Assembly (NCBI GenBank): GCA_044228245.1
Contig: JBGAVG010000002.1
Span: 315,633 to 379,632 of the forward strand
DNA: 64,000 nt
DNA from: Methylotenera_A sp044228245
GTDB taxonomy: Bacteria > Pseudomonadota > Gammaproteobacteria > Burkholderiales > Methylophilaceae
Direction of reading: 5' to 3'
Shown here: in pieces, positions 26,365 through 35,064 of the stretch
Position numbering within the stretch: the first letter of the stretch is position 1
Layout of the letters: every line of letters begins with the position of its first letter
Notes under the pieces: model-generated
What the model was told of the DNA's origin: nothing
What the model saw: the letters and a program-made list of their open reading frames with translations, nothing else
The model's database searches: none
Translations under genes and position numbers: made by a program

Positions 26365-27528
26365 TTAAAAACTTAAGGTGTCATATGTCAATGAAACACC
26401 AATCATGTTACCTTGACTGCGAACACCAGGAATGTCTTGCTCCCTAAAGGCAGCAGAAAGTCGAGTTTTCCAGGAGTTGCTTAAGCGACGCTCATAAAAA
26501 GCTGCAAGCTGCTGATAATCCACCCTATCCAAACCGACTTCTCTGTCTTTTTTTGTCTTATATAAGCTATATTCCGCACCAAGCTGATCAAGCTCAGACA
26601 TATTATATGCCCAGCCAACTTTAAGAGAATCCACCTTCCTGAAGCCGCCAACTCCAGAAGCAGCGAGTTCTCGATTTAATTCAGCAACATAACCTGTGCG
26701 ATCTAATGTATATTCTGCTTTTATGCCCGCCTCCCAGTCTGTATCTGACTGACGGCCAGACAGGTCATAAACACCCCCACGAGCGCCGAATTTGAGTCTT
26801 TCATTGACCTGGTAAACTGCACCCAATAACAGGCGAACCATTTCCGTGTCATCGAAAACCTTCTCAGGAAGCAGTTGTGCATAACCCAGTTCAACGCTGG
26901 TATCAAGTTTTTCAGTATATGCATAGGTTAATTTAGACCTGATATCGCCAAGATTGTAGCCCTGAAGACTGCCTGGCAGACTGAAGGTAACATCACTATA
27001 AGCTCCTTCTGTCAAAACTGACCATCTAGGATCAATGGTATGCAACCATTTTGCGGACAGCTTTTTAATTTTTTCCGTATTGTCCGTTTTGGTAAACACA
27101 CCCGTGCTTTTTAATTCCTCCTCACGGGCGGAACTTTCTAAATAATCTGCTTTGATTCCAAACATGCCAGATTCATAGGTACGGTCCCAGCCAATCGCCA
27201 GCTTGGGATCTTCACGGTCAACAAGAACCCTTTCATTAGAGTGCCTTTGAACTAACAAAGCGGCATCCAAATACCACCGATTAGCTTCGCTAGTGATGCC
27301 CAGCAGGAATTGCGGGACTATTGAGTATATCCACACCGGCTCTTTGTCACTCTTGACCAAATTCGGGTTTGATTCGTGAACCACGCCTGCGGTTATGATA
27401 ATGTCTTTTGTAACTTCAACAGCGTTTACTTGTGGCAAGAACAATGCCAATGTAACACTACCCAGCAATTGCAGTACAGACTTATTGTATTTCTGATGCA
27501 AAGTTGGCAATAGACCTTTAATTTTCAT
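26365..27528 (-). CDS. epsL: Outer-membrane beta-barrel protein of the eps operon (EpsL-like)
   Basis: 387-residue protein with a signal peptide (hydrophobic stretch about 20-36, cleavage near VNAVE). Many alternating-residue strands follow, and a C-terminal phenylalanine (TYDTLSF) acts as a typical beta-barrel assembly signal. It fits the EpsL/TIGR03014-type barrel found in methanolan-like operons, which may aid export across the outer membrane or anchor the polymer. The barrel class is clear; the assignment to EpsL is inferred from order. 86 bases downstream of epsE. Confidence 0.75.
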   Translation of the reverse strand: MKIKGLLPTLHQKYNKSVLQLLGSVTLALFLPQVNAVEVTKDIIITAGVVHESNPNLVKSDKEPVWIYSIVPQFLLGITSEANRWYLDAALLVQRHSNERVLVDREDPKLAIGWDRTYESGMFGIKADYLESSAREEELKSTGVFTKTDNTEKIKKLSAKWLHTIDPRWSVLTEGAYSDVTFSLPGSLQGYNLGDIRSKLTYAYTEKLDTSVELGYAQLLPEKVFDDTEMVRLLLGAVYQVNERLKFGARGGVYDLSGRQSDTDWEAGIKAEYTLDRTGYVAELNRELAASGVGGFRKVDSLKVGWAYNMSELDQLGAEYSLYKTKKDREVGLDRVDYQQLAAFYERRLSNSWKTRLSAAFREQDIPGVRSQGNMIGVSLTYDTLSF

Positions 27529-27614
27529 TCCAGCCTCTGAATATAGGGTTAAATATTGCCTGTTATTATACTCTATATTCAGACACTTAAAGCATTTTAT
27601 TCAGGTACTTTGAG

Positions 27615-28178
27615 CTATGGCACCAAGATAGTATCTCCTGGGTTTAAAGTAATGTTGCTTTCTAACCGCTCGCCACGAATAAGCTGGTCATAATATACTG
27701 GAATGGCTTTTTGCCCCTGAGGCGTATTGCGCAAAACCTTGATGCCATTACGGTCTGCAAATTTATCCAGTCCACCCGCCATGCTTAATGCATCTAGCAC
27801 AGTCATAGGCCCCGCCATTAAAACCTGACCCGGCTTCAGCACCTTCCCCATTACATGCGCCACATTGCCTGTAATGCTGACAATCACCACAGATACTTGT
27901 GGATCAGGAAGATAGGGTTTTAATTTCTCGGCAATCCGCTTCTCAACCTCTGTCGAAGTAAGCCCTACCACCTCCACCCTTCCGGCGAGAGGATAGGTAA
28001 TGCTTCCATCAGGTAGCACAAGGCTTTCTTTCTGCAATTTGTCTTCGCCCCAAACTGAAACCTGGATTAAATCTCCTTGGCGCAATTTGTAACTTTGGGT
28101 AGCTTCAGCATTCGCTATTGAAGCTGACATCAGAAATAATTGGGTAATTATGAGCCATAAAAGTGTTTTGATTTTCAT
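27615..28178 (-). CDS. epsE: EpsE-like polysaccharide export protein (Wza-type, short)
   Basis: Periplasmic/outer-membrane secretin-like export protein. 188 residues from ATG 28178, which has GGGGAG nine bases upstream; the open frame has ten more codons with no support. Signal peptide MKIKTLLWLIITQLFLMSASIANA. No lipobox cysteine is seen. The polysaccharide-export domain runs from SYKLRQGDLIQVSVWGED to LVLPDGSITYPLAGRV. A SLBB domain follows: VAHVMGKVLKPGQ to ALSMAGGLDKFADRNGI. It is about half the length of E. coli Wza and lacks the C-terminal transmembrane helix, as do many EpsE proteins. Confidence 0.9.
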   Translation of the reverse strand: MKIKTLLWLIITQLFLMSASIANAEATQSYKLRQGDLIQVSVWGEDKLQKESLVLPDGSITYPLAGRVEVVGLTSTEVEKRIAEKLKPYLPDPQVSVVIVSITGNVAHVMGKVLKPGQVLMAGPMTVLDALSMAGGLDKFADRNGIKVLRNTPQGQKAIPVYYDQLIRGERLESNITLNPGDTILVP

Positions 28179-28237
28179 ATTTTTTTGCTCCCCTTCAGGA
28201 AATGACATTTCAAGGTACTGTTTTAATAGAATATCAC

Positions 28238-28251
28238 GTTAATATATTAAC
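28238..28251. promoter_or_regulatory. 14-bp perfect palindrome upstream of epsE
   Basis: GTTAATATATTAAC is exactly self-complementary and lies 60 bases before the epsE start, in the 180-base gap behind the small secreted protein gene. It could be an operator for a dimeric regulator. The AT-rich context makes chance more likely than for a GC-rich palindrome. Confidence 0.35.
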
Positions 28252-28358
28252 ATTAACTGAATGATGTGAATTTTTCAGACTTGGTTTAATGATTTTTTAC
28301 ACTTTACGACTTGCATTCTCTTCGCAGGCAGCAAAAAAATGCACTTAAGATTTAACGG

Positions 28359-28655
28359 CTAAACACCACTTCGGTTAGACAGCATCACAAACCCCAATAG
28401 AGCCATTGTTAACAGCCAGCCAGTAGGCAAAATTGGCTCACCACTATCCGTAGTCTGAGACGGGGACGCTGCGCTTTTGTCTTGACTAATATTATTACCG
28501 GTAACTGGTGCTAGAAACTCTTTATTGAAAGTACCACTCTCAACACTTAATGAACTTTTCACATCTCCGGCAGGCTCGTTGCCAACTGCCGAAGCAGTCA
28601 TTGGTGCTACCAAAATCAAGCTAACCAACACCGATACAATGACTTTCTTTAACAT
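28359..28655 (-). CDS. Small secreted protein with exosortase-like C-terminal tail
   Basis: 98 residues from ATG 28655, with AAGGTG about 8 bases upstream; a GTG three codons earlier has no room for a ribosome site. Signal peptide: KK then a hydrophobic stretch ending MTASA, cleavage near residue 23. The mature region is short, Ser/Thr/Asp-rich and low in complexity. The C-terminus has a short motif EPILPTGW, a hydrophobic helix of about 15 residues and NRSGV with one arginine. That three-part layout resembles PEP-CTERM-type sorting signals, but the consensus differs. First gene after epsA, so probably part of the eps operon. No homologue was recognised; the function is unknown. Confidence 0.7.
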   Translation of the reverse strand: MLKKVIVSVLVSLILVAPMTASAVGNEPAGDVKSSLSVESGTFNKEFLAPVTGNNISQDKSAASPSQTTDSGEPILPTGWLLTMALLGFVMLSNRSGV

Positions 28656-28869
28656 TTCGCTCACCTTCCAGTGGACTTAAATAATCTATTCAATTGGTTG
28701 ATTGCATTCTATGAAGTGCGCGCTAAATCCGCAATAGCCCTTATGGGTCACTGGCTAACTGTGGCTGGATAACAAGTTGTGACTTGATACTTAAAGCTAG
28801 AGTAACTGGGCAATTTGACAGAATTGTGATGATTTCTGATGTCGAATAAAATCAACGAACTTAATCAAT

Positions 28870-28898
28870 AAAAAAACCTTTGCTGTGACCAGCAAAGG
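28870..28898 (-). terminator. Rho-independent terminator of epsA
   Basis: Read on the minus strand: a perfect 9-bp stem CCTTTGCTG/CAGCAAAGG with a four-base loop, then seven Ts. It lies 24 bases past the epsA stop and separates epsA from the eps export genes, which therefore need their own promoter in 28656-28869. Confidence 0.9.
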
Positions 28899-28921
28899 CC
28901 TAAAAATGGCAAACCCTAACC

Positions 28922-29689
28922 TTAATTCGGTCTTCTTGGGCTGTATTTAGCCACCGCCTGTGCACGGCAAGACACATCTAGTTTCTGGAAAATACGTTTG
29001 AGATGATTTTTTACGGTATTAGGACTAATTGATAGAATCATCCCTATCTCAAAATTTGTTTTTCCTGTTTTAACCCAATGCAGGATTTCATGCTCACGCT
29101 CACTTAATCCACCAAGCGGTAATTCTCCTATCAGGTCCTCTTCAACTGCAGGCGTTTCCATACATTCCACGCGGCGTAGCGCGGCATCCACGTGTGGCAT
29201 TAAAAGCCCCAGCACAGAGTTCTGCACTTGAAACTCGCGCGCCTTATCAAAGAACACATAGATACAATCGTTCTTATCGCGGGTATCACGCACGCCATAC
29301 ACCAGCAAAGAATTCATGCCGACTAATTTACGCGTGAAAGGTGTTGGCGATTGGCTATAGATACCTTCTGCATCAAAGAAGTTAATCCGGAACCATCTTT
29401 CGCCATTATCAACCCAGCGCTGATGCAGATTAGACATTAGATAAGCGAAAACTCCGGGGGCATCGATGAGTTTTTGTGTACGGATGTCGTCAATATTGGA
29501 CGACACATCGAAATGAAGATCGCCCGTGGCAAAATCACCCCAAGCAGCGACCAGCACATCATGAGGAAGCACTTCCCTGACGCTTCCTTGTAGCCACTTG
29601 AAAAAGTCTACGTGTTTTTGAACGGTAAAGGATTTTTGAATAACATTAAATACCTGTTCCCAATTCTGCTTAGTTGTATTGTTTTCCAT
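28922..29689 (-). CDS. epsA: EpsA-like LuxR-family transcriptional regulator
   Basis: 255 residues from ATG 29689 (AGAGG nine bases upstream); the open frame runs 19 codons further without support. The C-terminal LuxR helix-turn-helix is clear: GLSEREHEILHWVKTGKTN, then IGMILSISPNTVKNHLKRIF and KLDVSCRAQAVAKY. The N-terminal 190 residues match the sensor part of EpsA (TIGR03020), as in Methylobacillus methanolan clusters; no autoinducer-binding motif can be assigned. Presumed activator of the eps genes, transcribed in the same direction but ending at its own terminator. Confidence 0.88.
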   Translation of the reverse strand: MENNTTKQNWEQVFNVIQKSFTVQKHVDFFKWLQGSVREVLPHDVLVAAWGDFATGDLHFDVSSNIDDIRTQKLIDAPGVFAYLMSNLHQRWVDNGERWFRINFFDAEGIYSQSPTPFTRKLVGMNSLLVYGVRDTRDKNDCIYVFFDKAREFQVQNSVLGLLMPHVDAALRRVECMETPAVEEDLIGELPLGGLSEREHEILHWVKTGKTNFEIGMILSISPNTVKNHLKRIFQKLDVSCRAQAVAKYSPRRPN

Positions 29690-29831
29690 CACTGTATGCC
29701 TCTCACGATTTATATCGGTTTGATGAGAATACAGTTGCATTTTCAATACCAGCTTTCTGTTAATTTTTTATTCAAAAAAATCAGTACGTTACAAATAAAT
29801 TGTTACATGCAGCTTGGGTTTTGCGTTTATC

Positions 29832-29870
29832 TGTCGACACATATGTCATCCGGTTGACACTTTTTGACAC
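29832..29870. promoter_or_regulatory. Repeat-rich candidate operator upstream of epsA
   Basis: Two exact TTGACAC copies start at 29854 and 29864, one helical turn apart. A TGTCGACA palindrome (29832-29839) and ACATATGT palindrome (29839-29846) stand beside them. The group lies between hpt and epsA, about 145-180 bases from the epsA start. The spacing suits protein binding; the regulator is unknown. Confidence 0.35.
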
Positions 29871-29914
29871 GGCAGGATTTATTTAACTCCTATCGAGCCT
29901 GTTTTACAATGAGA

Positions 29915-30463
29915 TCAATTATTTTTTAGCGCATAAATAGCAGGCAGGTTTCGCCACCAGCCATAAACATCCATCCCGCAGCCAAATACATAGCGGTTCG
30001 GCACCATGAGTCCTACATAATCAGCCTGTGTTGCTTTATTTTTATTTAGTTGTTTTTCTACCAAAACTGCCGATCTCGTCTCTTTTGCGCCAAGCAGTTT
30101 ACATTGATCAATGATCGCATTTAAGGTGACTCCTTCATCGAGAATATCGTCCAGTATTAAGACCTTCCTGTTCTTAACATTGGCCTTTGGCATGACGATC
30201 CATTTTAGCTCCTTGCCCTCGGTAGCATCGTGATAGCGCGTGGCCTGTACAAAATCGAACTCAAGTGGGAACAGCAACTTGGAAAGCAACTGGCCAGTAA
30301 AAAACACGGCACCACCCATTACGCATAGCACGATCGGCGGCTCATCAACATAATATTGATTGAGCTGCTTGGCCATGGTTGAAATAGCCTGGTTCACAGC
30401 CTGTTCGTCATGTACAAGCTCTGCCTGCTGTAAATAATGCTGAGGATTGACCAGCTTAGTCAA
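29915..30463 (-). CDS. hpt: Hypoxanthine(-guanine) phosphoribosyltransferase
   Basis: Purine-salvage enzyme that makes IMP/GMP from hypoxanthine/guanine and PRPP. 182 residues with VLCVMGGAVFFTGQLLSKL (about 45), the PRPP-binding loop RKVLILDDILDEGVTLNAI (about 93) and VFGCGMDVYGWWRNLPAI near the end. The TTG start lies six bases after the galU stop; no later ATG would preserve the family N-terminus. Placed at the end of the system 2 operon with galU. Confidence 0.93.
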   Translation of the reverse strand: MTKLVNPQHYLQQAELVHDEQAVNQAISTMAKQLNQYYVDEPPIVLCVMGGAVFFTGQLLSKLLFPLEFDFVQATRYHDATEGKELKWIVMPKANVKNRKVLILDDILDEGVTLNAIIDQCKLLGAKETRSAVLVEKQLNKNKATQADYVGLMVPNRYVFGCGMDVYGWWRNLPAIYALKNN

Positions 30464-30469
30464 TTTAGA

Positions 30470-31339
30470 TCACTTCATCAAGCTGTTTAGATAACTGGAG
30501 AAGTCTTTTGCAATTTCCGGGTGTTTAAGGGCAAACTCTACATTGGCTTTCATAAAGCCAAGTTTGCTGCCGCAATCATAGCGTTTGCCTGTAAAGCGAT
30601 ATGCGAATATGTCTTCAACTCCCATTAAATCGGCAATGCCATCGGTAAGCTGGGTTTCACCGCCTTTACCTGGCTTTACTTTTTCCAGGCAATCAAATAT
30701 CTTGGGGGTCAGGATATAACGCCCTACTACTGCAAGTGTTGAAGGCGCATCTGCCGGTTTTGGCTTCTCCACAATGCCTTTAAGTTGTAATAAATTCTCT
30801 TCAACTTTGAAAGCATCCACAATGCCATAACTCGCCGTTTCGGAAAGCAGCACATCTTCCACACCCAGCACAGAGCATTGTTTACGCGCATACACATCCG
30901 CCATTTGCTGCATGGCGGGAGGGTTAGCATCAATCAAATCATCGGCCAAAATTACCGAAAAAGGATTGTCACCTACCACTGGTTTAGAACATAGTACGGC
31001 GTGACCTAATCCGAGCGCCTTTGGCTGACGGATGAAAATACATGACACATGCGATGGCAAGATACCCTTCAAAGTATCGAGCATTTCTTTTTTACCGTTT
31101 GCCTCAAGCAATGCTTCCAACTCGCTCGCATTATCAAAATGGTCTTCAATTGAGCGTTTATTGCGTCCGGTAATAAATATCAGCTCTGTTGCCCCAGCCG
31201 CGATTGCTTCTTCCGCCGCATATTGAATCAAGGGCTTGTCGACAATCGGCAGCATCTCTTTGGGGCTGGCTTTAGTAGCTGGCAAAAATCGTGTACCCAA
31301 ACCGGCAACCGGGAAAACTGCTTTTGTAATTTTATTCAT
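30470..31339 (-). CDS. galU: UTP-glucose-1-phosphate uridylyltransferase
   Basis: Makes UDP-glucose, the precursor for the WcaJ-type transferase and for GalE in this window. 289 residues: AVFPVAGLGTRFLPATKAS and KEMLPIVDKPLIQY (nucleotide binding, first 40 residues), LGLGHAVLCSKPVVGD (about 108), ILADDLID (about 130) and GIVEKPKP (about 187). Sits 15 bases after the PglF-like gene and 6 bases before hpt. Confidence 0.96.
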   Translation of the reverse strand: MNKITKAVFPVAGLGTRFLPATKASPKEMLPIVDKPLIQYAAEEAIAAGATELIFITGRNKRSIEDHFDNASELEALLEANGKKEMLDTLKGILPSHVSCIFIRQPKALGLGHAVLCSKPVVGDNPFSVILADDLIDANPPAMQQMADVYARKQCSVLGVEDVLLSETASYGIVDAFKVEENLLQLKGIVEKPKPADAPSTLAVVGRYILTPKIFDCLEKVKPGKGGETQLTDGIADLMGVEDIFAYRFTGKRYDCGSKLGFMKANVEFALKHPEIAKDFSSYLNSLMK

Positions 31340-31354
31340 TTTTTGCCAAAGTAA

Positions 31355-33244
31355 TTAATGTATGGTATTGGTAAGTGAAGTCATATTTGCACTTGGGGCC
31401 GCAGAAGTGCTTTCCACATACTCCTCCACCCAAAATGCCAATTGTTTTTTAATGGTATTTTCATCCGTATCCTGGCATGACTCAATCCATTTTAATAGCC
31501 TTTTAACCCAAAGCGCATCCGCCTTTCTGGCCATGGCAATGCGTAATTTTGGATGCGGCGTAGGCTGTGTGAGTTCGTCATCCGCTAACAGTTCCTCATA
31601 TAGCTTTTCACCTGGCCGCAAGCCTGTATAGCTGATTTTAATTTCATCCTGCTGAAAGCCTGATAAGCGAATCATGTCTTTGGCCAGTTCGGCGATTTTC
31701 ACCGGCTCACCCATATCCAGCACAAAAATCTCGCCGCCATTACCCATGAGCCCTGCCTGCATTACCAGCTGCGCAGCCTCCGGGATCGACATAAAGTAGC
31801 GGGTAATCTCCGGATGCGTCACCGTGACAGGGCCACCTTTGGCGATTTGCTCACGAAATTTCGGAATCACGCTGCCGCTGCTGCCAAGCACATTGCCGAA
31901 ACGCACCATCACAAAATGTGTTTTTGACTTAGTGCCGCCTTCCAAGCTCTGGCACACCATTTCTGCCAGGCGTTTGCTTGCGCCCATCACATTGGTTGGA
32001 TTGACGGCTTTATCTGTCGAAATCAGCACAAATTTTTCCACTTTTGCCTTCATGCAGGCATCGGCCATCACATAAGTGCCGATCACGTTATTAGATAGCG
32101 CCTCAGCTACGTTGTGCGTTTCCATCAATGGCACGTGTTTATAGGCCGCTGCATGAAACACCACTTTGGGCCGATATTCAGCCAATAGCTGTTTCACCCG
32201 CTGCTCATTTTTGACGTCACCTGTCACAAAAACAAGCTCAACAGAATTAAAATCGTGCTGTAATTCCTGCTCCAGCTGATAAAGCGCATATTCTGAAATA
32301 TCAAAACAAATCAATTGATTAGGCTTATATTTGAGAATCTGTCTACACAGCTCAGAACCAATCGACCCCCCTGCCCCGCTTACCATGACCGTATGGCATT
32401 CAATTAATTGCTGCAAGCCTTGATTATCCAAGCTCACTGTTTCCCTGCCCAATAAGTCTTCAACTTCTACCTTACGAACTTGCGAAATACTCACCCTGCC
32501 ACTCATTAAATCATCAAAAGCTGGAACTGTAAGCACAGTTAAGTTCTCGTTTTGCGCCGCGTGCACAGCATTTCTACGTGCCTGATGTGCGGCAGAAGGC
32601 ATAGCCACAATGACATGACTCAAATTAAACGCTTCAATATGAGTTCTTAATTGATCAATTGAGCCCAATACCTTTACACCAAATAACTCTCTTCCATGAA
32701 GCGCCCTATCATCATCCAACATACCGACCACACACCACTCATTGCTTCTTGCCAACTCTTTTACTAAGGCAATAGCAGCCTCACCAGCACCCAAAATAAT
32801 TACTGGTGTACCTTGCCTAGTCGTTAATCCATAAAGACGATGCTCCTGCCATGCGCGATACGTAAAGCGACTACCTCCCATCAATAAAATCAATAAAAGT
32901 GGATTAAGAAGCAATACCGAACGTGGGATAGTAGCTATATTAGTCATTAGCAATAATGCAGCAATCAATACTGCAGAAGCCGACACTGTAAACACAATGC
33001 GTTTTAGATCAGGAATACTGGCAAAACGCCAGACGCCTTTATACAAATTGAAGCGAATAAAAAAAATCATCTGAACAGGCACAGCTAATACCAAAATAGA
33101 CCAGAGAGAATGTATAAAAGGTGCTGGAATATCAAAATTAAAGCGCAGCTCAAATGCCGCAAACCAAGCAAAACAGGCAACTAATAAATCATGAGTTGCA
33201 GCAAATAAAGCGCGATGTTTCACCAAGTTTTTGTAAAAACTCAT
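31355..33244 (-). CDS. UDP-GlcNAc 4,6-dehydratase, membrane type (PglF/WbpM/CapD family)
   Basis: Converts UDP-GlcNAc to a UDP-4-keto-6-deoxy sugar. 629 residues: four N-terminal membrane segments (about 15-125), a first Rossmann domain (PVIILGAGEAAIALVKEL, about 147) and a second, catalytic one (MVSGAGGSIGSELCRQIL, about 288), with VLISTDKAVNPTNVMGASKR (Asp-Lys pair, about 405). With the next two genes it forms the PglF-PglE-PglD set for UDP-di-N-acetylbacillosamine. Three bases separate it from the aminotransferase gene. Confidence 0.9.
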   Translation of the reverse strand: MSFYKNLVKHRALFAATHDLLVACFAWFAAFELRFNFDIPAPFIHSLWSILVLAVPVQMIFFIRFNLYKGVWRFASIPDLKRIVFTVSASAVLIAALLLMTNIATIPRSVLLLNPLLLILLMGGSRFTYRAWQEHRLYGLTTRQGTPVIILGAGEAAIALVKELARSNEWCVVGMLDDDRALHGRELFGVKVLGSIDQLRTHIEAFNLSHVIVAMPSAAHQARRNAVHAAQNENLTVLTVPAFDDLMSGRVSISQVRKVEVEDLLGRETVSLDNQGLQQLIECHTVMVSGAGGSIGSELCRQILKYKPNQLICFDISEYALYQLEQELQHDFNSVELVFVTGDVKNEQRVKQLLAEYRPKVVFHAAAYKHVPLMETHNVAEALSNNVIGTYVMADACMKAKVEKFVLISTDKAVNPTNVMGASKRLAEMVCQSLEGGTKSKTHFVMVRFGNVLGSSGSVIPKFREQIAKGGPVTVTHPEITRYFMSIPEAAQLVMQAGLMGNGGEIFVLDMGEPVKIAELAKDMIRLSGFQQDEIKISYTGLRPGEKLYEELLADDELTQPTPHPKLRIAMARKADALWVKRLLKWIESCQDTDENTIKKQLAFWVEEYVESTSAAPSANMTSLTNTIH

Positions 33245-33246
33245 GG

Positions 33247-34449
33247 TTAATTAGCCCGACTTTGGATTAAATCAGTTAACACTTGTTTAATGTTATTTGT
33301 CATCAAGTCCATTTGTTCGCTAGTAATTGTGTGATGCACTAAAAAACAAAACGCATTATCCGAGAAGATTGCTGCATTTGGCAATCTTTCCTTAGGCGCT
33401 GTATTAGTAAATAATTTCTCTTTATAAATTTCTGCACAAGACCCAAAAAAACATGGTACGCCCGAAGCCACCAGTTTATCTATCAAAAAATTTCTAAGTG
33501 CATCTCCACTTAAACCTACAATATTCGCATCTGGCTTAACTTTAGCATACAGCCTATAGTTTGCATGTTGATAACCATCAACTTGCGGTAACGTAGGAAC
33601 ATCAATAAAACAAAACTGCTTAAGGGTGTCAATGATTGCTTTGGCATTTGCATTTCTTTGCTCTACCCAGCGAGGCAATTTTTCCAACTGTTTTAACCCA
33701 ATTGCTGCCTGAAATTCCGTCATTCTGAAATTTGACCCGGCACTTTCCGTTAGCCATCTAAAACCTACCGAATGTTGTTGATTGTAAACCGCATCATAAC
33801 TACGTCCAATGTCTTTATATGCCCAGGCCTGCTTATACGCAGGCTCGCCATCCAAAAGCAAAATGCCACCCTCACCGCCTGTAGAGATAATCTTGTCTTG
33901 GCAAAAACTGAATATCGCAGCATGCCCCCAAGCCCCGACTGGCTTGCCTGCTACATATGCCCCATGCGCCTGCGCACAATCTTCAATCACCTTAAGATCA
34001 TATTGATTAGCCAGTGCCATGATTGCCGGCATATCACAAGGCCAGCCACCAACATGCACCGGAATTATTGCCTTGGTTCTTTTCGTAATAAGTGGTGCTA
34101 TAGTTTCTGAACTAATATTTCCGCTATCAACATCAACATCCGCAAATACAGGCGTTGCACCTACCAACAGAACGCAACTGGCTGAAGCCACATAGCTCCT
34201 GCTTGCCACAATCACCTCATCTCCCGGTTTTACACCAAGCACTCGCAAGGCCAACTCTAGAGCCACAGTACCATTGGATAGCGCAACACCATATTGCCTA
34301 CCTATATGTTTTGCATAAGCCGCTTCGAACTGTCTGCCTAACTCTCCAGTCCAGTAATTCACTTTGCCGGAGTTTAACGTCTGGGTAGCTGCTTCGATTT
34401 CGTCAGCCTCATAATATGGCCAGGGGGAGATATTGGGATGATTTAACAC
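33247..34449 (-). CDS. DegT/DnrJ/EryC1 sugar aminotransferase (PglE-like)
   Basis: PLP-dependent transaminase, probably putting the 4-amino group on the UDP-4-keto sugar made by the neighbouring PglF-like enzyme. 400 residues: GRQYGVALSNGTVALELAL (about 49), PGDEVIVASRSYVASA, VIEDCAQAHGA (PLP-binding Asp, about 155), SFCQDKIISTGGEGG (Schiff-base lysine, about 181) and WLTESAGSNFRMTEFQAA. The GTG start has only a weak ribosome site. An alternative within the family, LegC- or QdtB-like, is possible, but the gene context favours bacillosamine. Confidence 0.85.
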   Translation of the reverse strand: MLNHPNISPWPYYEADEIEAATQTLNSGKVNYWTGELGRQFEAAYAKHIGRQYGVALSNGTVALELALRVLGVKPGDEVIVASRSYVASASCVLLVGATPVFADVDVDSGNISSETIAPLITKRTKAIIPVHVGGWPCDMPAIMALANQYDLKVIEDCAQAHGAYVAGKPVGAWGHAAIFSFCQDKIISTGGEGGILLLDGEPAYKQAWAYKDIGRSYDAVYNQQHSVGFRWLTESAGSNFRMTEFQAAIGLKQLEKLPRWVEQRNANAKAIIDTLKQFCFIDVPTLPQVDGYQHANYRLYAKVKPDANIVGLSGDALRNFLIDKLVASGVPCFFGSCAEIYKEKLFTNTAPKERLPNAAIFSDNAFCFLVHHTITSEQMDLMTNNIKQVLTDLIQSRAN

Positions 34450-34467
34450 GGATTTTTAACTAACTGA

Positions 34468-35064
34468 TTATTCAATAGACTTTGCTGGATTTCCAACAAC
34501 AGTTATTCCTTCTGCCACATTTTTTGTTACCACGGCACCCGCACCAATAACCGCATAATCAGCAATTACTATGCCGGGCAACACCACAGCACCTGTACCT
34601 ATTAGTACGCCTTTACCCACTTTTACACCGCCTCCCAAACTAGATTGAGGCGCAATGTGTGTGTAATCGCCCACCAAACAATCATGATCTACAACTGCTG
34701 CATGATTAATAATACAGTGATTCCCAATTTTGGCGTCTGGCGCAATAACAGACTGTGCAGCTGAAAAAGTACCAAGGCCAATTTGCGCAGTTTTTGCAAT
34801 GACTGCCGATGGATGGGTCACGCTAAAATAATTCGCATTTTCTAACTGGGCTGCTATTGCCGCTCTTGCTTTACAGTTGCCAATCGCCAGGTGAAAATAA
34901 TTCGAACCATCCATTACTAAGTTTGACAATTTTAAAACATATAAACCAACCCAGCTTGAAATCTCTCTGTCATCGACAAAACCGGCACAATCTATACACG
35001 CATCCTGCATGGCGTCTAACACCACCTTGCCATGACCGCCTGCACCATAAATATAGTTATGCAT
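34468..35064 (-). CDS. NeuD/PglD-type sugar N-acetyltransferase
   Basis: Left-handed beta-helix acetyltransferase, 198 residues. An N-terminal Rossmann-like part binds the sugar nucleotide (YIYGAGGHGKVVLDAM, residue 4). Hexapeptide repeats start near 95, with the catalytic histidine region NHAAVVDHDCLVGDY (about 125) and the ending VVGNPAKSIE. In the bacillosamine route PglD acetylates the 4-amino group. Its start codon overlaps the stop of the upstream PglC-like gene by one base. Confidence 0.87.
   Translation of the reverse strand: MHNYIYGAGGHGKVVLDAMQDACIDCAGFVDDREISSWVGLYVLKLSNLVMDGSNYFHLAIGNCKARAAIAAQLENANYFSVTHPSAVIAKTAQIGLGTFSAAQSVIAPDAKIGNHCIINHAAVVDHDCLVGDYTHIAPQSSLGGGVKVGKGVLIGTGAVVLPGIVIADYAVIGAGAVVTKNVAEGITVVGNPAKSIE

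Noticed and set aside
28359..28655. LPTG near the C-terminus read as a sortase LPXTG signal
   Set aside because: The spacing is LPTG, not LPXTG, and other genes in the window are Gram-negative in character, without a sortase.
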